DNA from: Methylococcaceae bacterium
GTDB taxonomy: Bacteria; Pseudomonadota; Gammaproteobacteria; Methylococcales; Methylomonadaceae
Length of the DNA stretch: 9,857 bases
Direction of reading: 5' to 3'
Assembly (NCBI GenBank): GCA_021647145.1
Contig: JAKIVF010000122.1
Coordinates: 1-9,857 of the forward strand
The notes beneath the pieces are model-generated. The model was not told the origin of the DNA and did no database searches. It saw only the letters and a program-made list of their open reading frames with translations. Position numbers and translations under genes: made by a program. Positions 6,468-9,857 of the stretch are shown piece after piece; the first letter of the stretch is position 1, and every line of letters begins with the position of its first letter.

Positions 6468-6716
6468 CTATCTATCCCTGATTGAACAATTTAGCTCAAC
6501 AATTTTGGCTTTCTTTGGTTTAGGGTTTAATTTAATTTTAAGTATTTGTGATGCTTTGTTAAAAGCATCCGCTATCTCAAAAAACTGCTGTAGTTCAAAC
6601 TGAAATGAAATTCGACCTGGAATATTCAGATTAACTATTTTGCATTCCATGCAGACGGAAAGCTGGCAATAATTTGATGTAATTATATGCTCAACTGGAC
6701 AAGGTCTTTTCATCAT
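6468..6716 (-). CDS. Small cysteine-containing protein, partner of the DUF2325 gene
   Basis: The 82-residue protein is unknown. Near the N-terminus it has Cys6, then Cys17-x4-Cys22-x2-Cys25 (NYCQLSVCMECKIVNLNI). A strand-rich middle (26-42) and a helix FFEIADAFNKASQIL (45-59) follow, and the C-terminus is Lys-rich with Cys77. The layout of a CxxC motif, short beta strands and a helix resembles small zinc-ribbon-like or metal-binding proteins that I associate with DUF2325 genes. There is no clear ribosome binding site before the ATG at 6716, so the start is moderately certain. A hairpin at 6740-6761 lies just upstream and may attenuate this gene and the DUF2325 gene together. Confidence 0.7.
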   Translation of the reverse strand: MMKRPCPVEHIITSNYCQLSVCMECKIVNLNIPGRISFQFELQQFFEIADAFNKASQILKIKLNPKPKKAKIVELNCSIRDR

Positions 6717-6739
6717 AAGGTATTTTTGTTATTTAAAAT

Positions 6740-6761
6740 GAATCAGAGTTCTTTCTGATTC
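6740..6761 (-). terminator. Hairpin before the small Cys protein gene, terminator or attenuator
   Basis: GAATCAGA (6740-6747) and TCTGATTC (6754-6761) are a perfect 8-bp inverted repeat with a 6-base loop. On the minus strand the stem is followed by ATTTTAAAT, giving a weak rho-independent terminator 23 bases before the start at 6716. It would partly separate the last two genes from the membrane-protein gene. Confidence 0.4.
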
Positions 6762-6782
6762 GTTAAAATCTTACTAAGGTAG

Positions 6783-6886
6783 CTGGAAATCAATAACCTA
6801 CCCATTTTACAAACAAAAAGGTTAGAAAAGCTTTAGCGATTCTTATGCTTTAGTGCAAGTAAAATAGGTGGAGTATTTATTTCCAG
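6783..6886. repeat. 104-bp element with 28-bp imperfect inverted ends
   Basis: The end 6783-6810 (CTGGAAAT...ATTTTAC) matches the inverse of 6859-6886 at about 22 of 28 positions with no gaps. Inside lie two near direct copies, GCTTTAGCG and GCTTTAGTG. It fills the gap between the membrane-protein gene and the small Cys protein gene. It has no coding capacity. It could be a MITE-type insertion or a large transcript hairpin. I see no clear target duplication. Confidence 0.5.
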
Positions 6887-6904
6887 TTGCTTGATATCTG
6901 AACT

Positions 6905-7375
6905 TTAAAATTGAAATCCATGAGCACCCAAAACTACCAACAGACTAAGTGATAACAATACCTTATGCATTCTATGAAGCCATGCGAAAGCAATATCACT
7001 ATCTTTTATCGCTTGTTCTTTGAACCAATGATGCAGAACCAAGGGTTCAAGCACAAACAACACAAGAGTAAAAGTTCCCCATACCAGCGTCATCAGATGC
7101 ATCCACCAAAACTGTACTTGTTGATAACGATCCCAAGCATGCATATAATCAATCATGAAATATCCAGATGCACCTGTCATTAAGGTGACGAATCGCGTCT
7201 GAAATGCAAATGTCCCTTCTAATTGTTCAAATAACTCTAATCTATTATTTTTATCTGTAATTTTCTTAAGAGATGGAACTAGAACAGTTGTTACAAAAGC
7301 AACACCACCAATCCAAATGACTACACCAATAACGTGTATAGCTCGAGCTAAAATATAATACTCTAAATTTTCCAT
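6905..7375 (-). CDS. CopD/DUF2269-like four-helix membrane protein
   Basis: The 156-residue inner-membrane protein has four predicted helices at about 7-33, 62-78, 88-113 and 130-155. Conserved-looking histidines lie within or at the ends of helices: His14 (ARAIHVIGVVIWIGG), His93 (WWMHLMTLVWG), His115-116, His134, His137 (LHRMHK) and His152. This layout recalls the CopD, DUF2269 and HemJ group, where such residues bind heme b or copper. The exact family and ligand are uncertain. The start follows GGGGGGGAG with 7 bases spacing. The seven-base G tract in the ribosome binding site is unusual. It sits 72 bases after the preceding gene in the minus-strand cluster and supplies its only membrane component. 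Confidence 0.8.
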   Translation of the reverse strand: MENLEYYILARAIHVIGVVIWIGGVAFVTTVLVPSLKKITDKNNRLELFEQLEGTFAFQTRFVTLMTGASGYFMIDYMHAWDRYQQVQFWWMHLMTLVWGTFTLVLFVLEPLVLHHWFKEQAIKDSDIAFAWLHRMHKVLLSLSLLVVLGAHGFQF

Positions 7376-7447
7376 AAATTTCTCCCCCCCTTTATTCTTA
7401 GCTTATGAGTTTTAAGGGTATTTCTATAAAATTTTAAGAATTCTGGC

Positions 7448-7753
7448 TCAATGTGAAACAACTTGGTGTGTTTCATTTGTTTGTTCTTTTATTGTTGCGT
7501 GTTTCGCATGCTGTTTCGCTAGATGTTTCCATTGAACAAGTAGCTGTGCAAAGGTATCTTTCCATTTCCCTAAAGAATCAGCTGCAGGAGATTCCAGTAA
7601 AACTGCTAAATGGCGGTTAATATTGGTAGCTAATGGCTCACAAGGTTTTATTGCATAAAGTGTCATTAAATGACAGATAATCGTAACAGTAGTTGGAAAA
7701 TCTAAGGTTTCTTTTTCTATCATGCTTGTATTCTTTTCTTGTTTCATATTCAT
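7448..7753 (-). CDS. Small protein with LxxLY...H...FxxLxxxWxxLA motif (paralogue 1)
   Basis: The 101-residue soluble protein is of unknown function. A helical core at 26-79 (CHLMTLYAIKPCEPLA, INRHLAVLLESP, FAQLLVQWKHLA) matches the neighbouring 106-residue protein at the same spacing. Shared positions are LxxLY, a Pro, an Ala, a His (His48), LxxP, F, L, W75 and LA. The C-terminal tail is rich in His, Lys and Thr (His82, His85, His96, His101) and is absent from the neighbour. AAGG lies 4 bases before the ATG at 7753 and about 10 before the next in-frame ATG at 7747, so either start is possible. The two paralogues are 60 bases apart, suggesting an old tandem duplication and possibly a heteromer. 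Confidence 0.75.
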   Translation of the reverse strand: MNMKQEKNTSMIEKETLDFPTTVTIICHLMTLYAIKPCEPLATNINRHLAVLLESPAADSLGKWKDTFAQLLVQWKHLAKQHAKHATIKEQTNETHQVVSH

Positions 7754-7813
7754 TTACCTTGTTATTAATGATTAACTAGATGAGAAGCTATTTACTCAAA
7801 TTCTACAAGTACA

Positions 7814-8134
7814 CTAATTCATTTCCATTTCTAACTGTAAAGATAGTGATTTAGGTTGTATGAGCTGTTTTTTTCTTTGAGAAATAGCGTCATTCCCTAC
7901 CCAGGCTAAACAGCGCCAATGCATCTCTAATTTTCGAAACAAACATCTCTGTTTAGCATCTTTAATATACTCAGGATCAGCAAGCATCGCTGCAATATGC
8001 GTTGCCACTGATTTTGCAACAAGCTGATTTGGATCTTTAAGATATAGTCGTATTAACAGCTTTATTTTTATTCTTATTTTCTCAGGCTTATCATTAAGTG
8101 AAACTGAAAAAATAGGGTAAGGACTGGGGCTCAT
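7814..8134 (-). CDS. Small protein with LxxLY...H...FxxLxxxWxxLA motif (paralogue 2)
   Basis: The 106-residue soluble protein is of unknown function and related to its downstream neighbour. The core at 24-77 contains IKLLIRLYLKDP, VATHIAAMLADP (His46) and CLFRKLEMHWRCLA (64-77, Trp73). Its tail differs (LQLEMEMN) and has no histidines. The start follows AGGAG with 7 bases spacing, so it is firm. The pair looks like a helical-bundle adaptor family seen beside DUF2325 genes. That association is from memory and is inference. It is separated by 352 bases from the upstream gene, the largest gap inside the cluster, so a separate promoter in that gap is possible. Confidence 0.75.
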   Translation of the reverse strand: MSPSPYPIFSVSLNDKPEKIRIKIKLLIRLYLKDPNQLVAKSVATHIAAMLADPEYIKDAKQRCLFRKLEMHWRCLAWVGNDAISQRKKQLIQPKSLSLQLEMEMN

Positions 8135-8486
8135 GCTGCTTCTCCTAGTTAACTCATTTATTGTTATACCAACACTTTAATTCCAGCTAAATCAAACTAG
8201 AATTTATTAGTAAATACCATTAAAAGTGCAAGGACAATGCCATTTAGACAACTATTAAGAGGAAGCTATTCTTTACATAAAGAAGGCAAAGTCCTCACAC
8301 TTTTAATTGCACTTAAAACCTAACACCTATTGTGATGCGCAAGCCTGCTTGCTAGGCAATGGGGTTTGTATAAATATCATTAAGCTAAAAAGCTTTGCAT
8401 TCGTACGCTACCATTTCAAATTCAAGTGTTTTATTAATCTGTTTTTAAATAGTTTCAGTCATAATTTTTCTATTTATTTAGGTAAA
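8135..8486. other. Gap of 352 bases inside the minus-strand cluster
   Basis: No credible gene. It holds an inverted-repeat element (8219-8307) and a second possible stem region at about 8312-8366. There AACACCTATTG pairs with CAATGGGGTTT around an inner GCAAG-CCTG-CTTGC hairpin (8340-8353). A short AAGCT-AAAA-AGCTT hairpin follows. I see no clear promoter for the 106-residue gene. Confidence 0.5.
8219..8307. repeat. 89-bp element with 23-bp imperfect inverted ends
   Basis: ATTAAAAGTGCAAGGAC (8219-8235) is matched by the inverse of 8291-8307 with two mismatches, and the match extends inward through TGCC to 23 bp with four mismatches. Inside, TTCTTTA-CA-TAAAGAA (8269-8284) is a perfect nested hairpin. 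It is non-coding, between two cluster genes. Its ends are unrelated to those of the elements at 3962-4130 and 6783-6886. Confidence 0.5.
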
Positions 8487-8888
8487 TTAATCCAGTATAT
8501 GAGGTGATTGTTTACAATGTTTTGCATTATATAAACAGGTCTTTAGACACAGTTTTTTTAAACATTGTTTTGAATTAATATCTAAACAGCGAATATCTGC
8601 AGCGCAAATTTGACGTTGTACCAGCAACTCATTCATTTTTTCCGCGCTTATTTCAAAGCGAATAACATTACTTACTTCTCTACTAATAAAATCTGCTTTT
8701 TTTTCTTTTTTTGAAAAAATGAATTTAATCTGTTTTGTTAAATTAAAGGGCAATCTCTTGATCAGCCGATACAGCCTTAATAACTGAGAACTAAATCCAT
8801 CAATTTTTTTATAAGAAAAGTCTTCCTTCGCTAAAAATAAACTGAATATTGACGCTTCTTCCCTTTTTAGTATTTGATTTGTATGCAT
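8487..8888 (-). CDS. Protein with cysteine-rich C-terminal tail
   Basis: The 133-residue soluble protein is of unknown function. An ATG at 8921 is also in frame, but GGAG (8899-8896) lies 7 bases before the ATG at 8888, so that start is preferred. The N-terminal half is basic and helical (KEDFSYKK, LLRLYRLIKRLPF, FIFSKKEKK). The C-terminal third is distinctive: LLVQRQICAADIRCLDI (88-104), then a run of cysteines at 95, 101, 109, 114, 118 and 125 (CLKKLCLKTCLYNAKHC). I recognise the ICAADxRCLD...C...LCLxxC pattern as a recurrent uncharacterised tail in proteobacteria. Six Cys in 31 residues suggest metal or iron-sulphur binding, which is inference. Confidence 0.75.
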   Translation of the reverse strand: MHTNQILKREEASIFSLFLAKEDFSYKKIDGFSSQLLRLYRLIKRLPFNLTKQIKFIFSKKEKKADFISREVSNVIRFEISAEKMNELLVQRQICAADIRCLDINSKQCLKKLCLKTCLYNAKHCKQSPHILD

Positions 8889-8958
8889 AACAAAACTCCA
8901 AAGAAACATTATTAGTGTCAATAACTCAAGCTATCTCTATCTTAAATTTTAATATTAC

Positions 8959-9162
8959 CTAAGCCGCTAAGTCTTCATACTTCTTCTCAGCCAACTCCCA
9001 ATCTTTATCTTCATACCCAGGAATAAATCCCCTGGCCTCTGCCATAAAAAAAGCAGCTTCCTGAATCCATATGTCACGCTCAGATTTATCCAATATTATT
9101 TTTTCATTAGTCGTTTCAAATTGTTGTGCCTTTGAAACCTTACTTTGTTTTTTAATAGCCAT
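8959..9162 (-). CDS. DUF2934 domain protein
   Basis: The 67-residue protein has a Lys-rich N-terminus (1-28) and a DUF2934 core at about 29-66: RDIWIQEAAFFMAEARGFIPGY, then DKDWELAEKKYEDL. The AxxxxAExRGxxPGxxxxDWxxAE pattern is the family signature. Function is unknown. These are small helical proteins often found near stress or metal genes. An ATG at 9177 is in frame, but GGAG lies 7 bases before the ATG at 9162, so that start is used. It is the most upstream gene of the cluster, and the next gene starts 70 bases after its stop. A Fur-box-like promoter about 380 bases upstream points at it. Confidence 0.8.
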   Translation of the reverse strand: MAIKKQSKVSKAQQFETTNEKIILDKSERDIWIQEAAFFMAEARGFIPGYEDKDWELAEKKYEDLAA

Positions 9163-9202
9163 TTTAATTCTCCACACTTTAATTGATGAAAGTAAAAAGA
9201 AA

Positions 9203-9216
9203 GCACATCCTTGTGC
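9203..9216 (-). terminator. Weak hairpin followed by a T-rich run, possible end of a leader or small RNA
   Basis: On the minus strand GCACA-AGGA-TGTGC is followed by TTTCTTTTT. A 5-bp stem is short for a terminator. It lies between the Fur-box promoter and the DUF2934 gene, so it could end a roughly 340-base untranslated transcript or attenuate readthrough into the cluster. Confidence 0.3.
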
Positions 9217-9551
9217 AATCTAACTCTAAATAAACAGCTCATAACTGTTTATATTGAATGCGTTTAAAAACAGGAGCCCAAAGTTTAATATATTAAATTG
9301 CATTTGGATAAAATAGACTTAATTATTTTTCTGTTTTAACTCACATTCTATTGTGCACTATTCGAATTTTTATTCATCCCCCCCACTTTTAGAGTCAGGA
9401 TAAAAGCAGAAGAGTAGCAAATACGAATAACGCTCAATTTCTTAGGTTTATTCATAAATGTACAATTTTTTAACTATCTTTCTGGTAGCCTCATTACTCC
9501 TTCTTTAAAAAAAAGTACTTAAATAACAAATTATTTAAAACCTTGATGCAT

Positions 9552-9580
9552 ATCTTAATACGAATGGTTATCATTAGCAA
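9552..9580 (-). promoter_or_regulatory. Fur-box-like operator inside a minus-strand promoter
   Basis: Read on the minus strand, 9578..9560 is GCTAATGATAACCATTCGT, which matches the Fur consensus GATAATGATAATCATTATC at 14 of 19 positions, including the unbroken AATGATAA core. It lies inside a promoter with -35 TTGCTA (9580..9575), a 17-base spacer and -10 TAAGAT (9557..9552). That is the typical place for iron-dependent repression by Fur. Transcription would run toward the DUF2934 gene and the rest of the cluster. A plus-strand gene beyond the window is the alternative target. Confidence 0.5.
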
Positions 9581-9739
9581 TAATTAATTGCCAATTTTTA
9601 CTGCTTTCCTTAATTCGACAAATTTTTGTTTGTTTTAATAAAGAATACAGTTAAGCCTAGATTTCTAAGAAACGACAATGTATAGTGCCTGTCTGCTTTT
9701 TGGTGTTTTTGAATATAATAACAAAGACTTAAACTAGCG

Positions 9740-9857
9740 CGCCATCCTCGCTACATATCTTTTTAGGACATCCATGTCCAAAAACCCATTCTGCTCGGGC
9801 GAATTAATAGAGTGCCCCAGTACGTCCTGCGTCCAGCTTCAACTACGCACAAAAGCC
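9740..9857. repeat. GC-richer repeat-like end segment
   Basis: Base composition rises abruptly here. GGACAT-CC-ATGTCC (9767-9780) is a short palindrome, and GCGCGCCATCCTCGC, ACGTCCTGCGTCC and CCCATTCTGCTCGGGC are the kind of phrases found in intergenic repeat families. The minus strand has a 26-codon frame to 9782 with the basic pattern VEAGRRTYWGTLL and RPSRMGFW, typical of repeat-derived junk ORFs. The repeat call is by feel and needs a genome-wide search. Confidence 0.3.

Larger units (their letters stand above)
9163..9857. other. Gene-poor right end
   Basis: About 690 bases without a convincing gene. Contents: a hairpin at 9203-9216, a 7-bp inverted repeat TAAACAG/CTGTTTA (9231-9251), a C7 tract (9378-9384), a Fur-box-like site (9560-9578) and a more GC-rich, repeat-like end from about 9740. 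A 35-codon minus-strand ORF (9348-9455, start MNKPKKLSVIR) has no ribosome binding site and is not called. A plus-strand frame opens at 9774 behind AGGA and runs off the window. It lies in the repeat-like end and is also not called. Confidence 0.5.

Noticed and set aside
6965..7183. 72-codon plus-strand ORF
   Set aside because: It is antisense to the four-helix membrane protein gene, with no ribosome binding site and no recognisable pattern.
8307..8507. 66-codon plus-strand ORF with a TTG start
   Set aside because: It has no ribosome binding site, starts at the edge of an inverted repeat and overlaps the end of the Cys-tail gene; composition looks random.
9477..9494. Six-codon minus-strand leader ORF after AAGGAG
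   Set aside because: Only 2 bases separate the ribosome binding site from the ATG, too close for normal initiation.

Overview
The window looks like chromosome from an AT-rich gammaproteobacterium. A methanotroph-like or related aquatic lineage fits the gene mix (CbpA/CbpM pair, REP-like repeats with a RAYT-type transposase, DUF2325 and DUF2934 proteins), but no diagnostic gene fixes the genus. That assignment is inference only.

Left part (about 200-3830): a protein quality-control block on the plus strand. Three different small heat-shock proteins (Hsp20) are followed by the DnaJ-like co-chaperone CbpA and its modulator CbpM. A convergent Crp/Fnr-type regulator lies just beyond. A 10-bp-arm palindrome, TGTCA-N6-TGACA, sits about 95 bases before the first Hsp20 gene. 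It has CRP-family geometry and resembles the target known for CooA. The regulator carries the same Arg-Gln pair in its recognition helix that CooA uses, so a local regulatory circuit can be proposed.

Middle part (about 3960-5100): a graveyard of mobile DNA. It holds a 169-bp near-perfect palindrome (MITE-like), a RAYT transposase pseudogene with two in-frame stops, two frameshifts and a lost HUH histidine, a 24-codon ORF behind an excellent ribosome binding site, and a REP-like hairpin. A second REP-like hairpin lies before cbpA. Both hairpins carry the GTAG foot typical of RAYT targets. A further remnant, of an IS4-type transposase, is at the left edge.

Right part (about 5106-9162): seven genes all on the minus strand, read from right to left. 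They encode a DUF2934 protein, a protein with a cysteine-rich tail, two small paralogues, a CopD/DUF2269-like four-helix membrane protein, a small CxxxxCxxC protein, and a DUF2325 coiled-coil protein. None has an experimentally known role that I can name. The repeated Cys and His patterns and a Fur-box-like site upstream suggest metal or redox biology. This cluster is the best candidate for an undescribed system. Its intergenic gaps contain two further long inverted-repeat elements.

The last 680 bases hold no convincing gene. They contain a Fur-box-like promoter pointing toward the cluster, a weak hairpin, and a more GC-rich repeat-like end.
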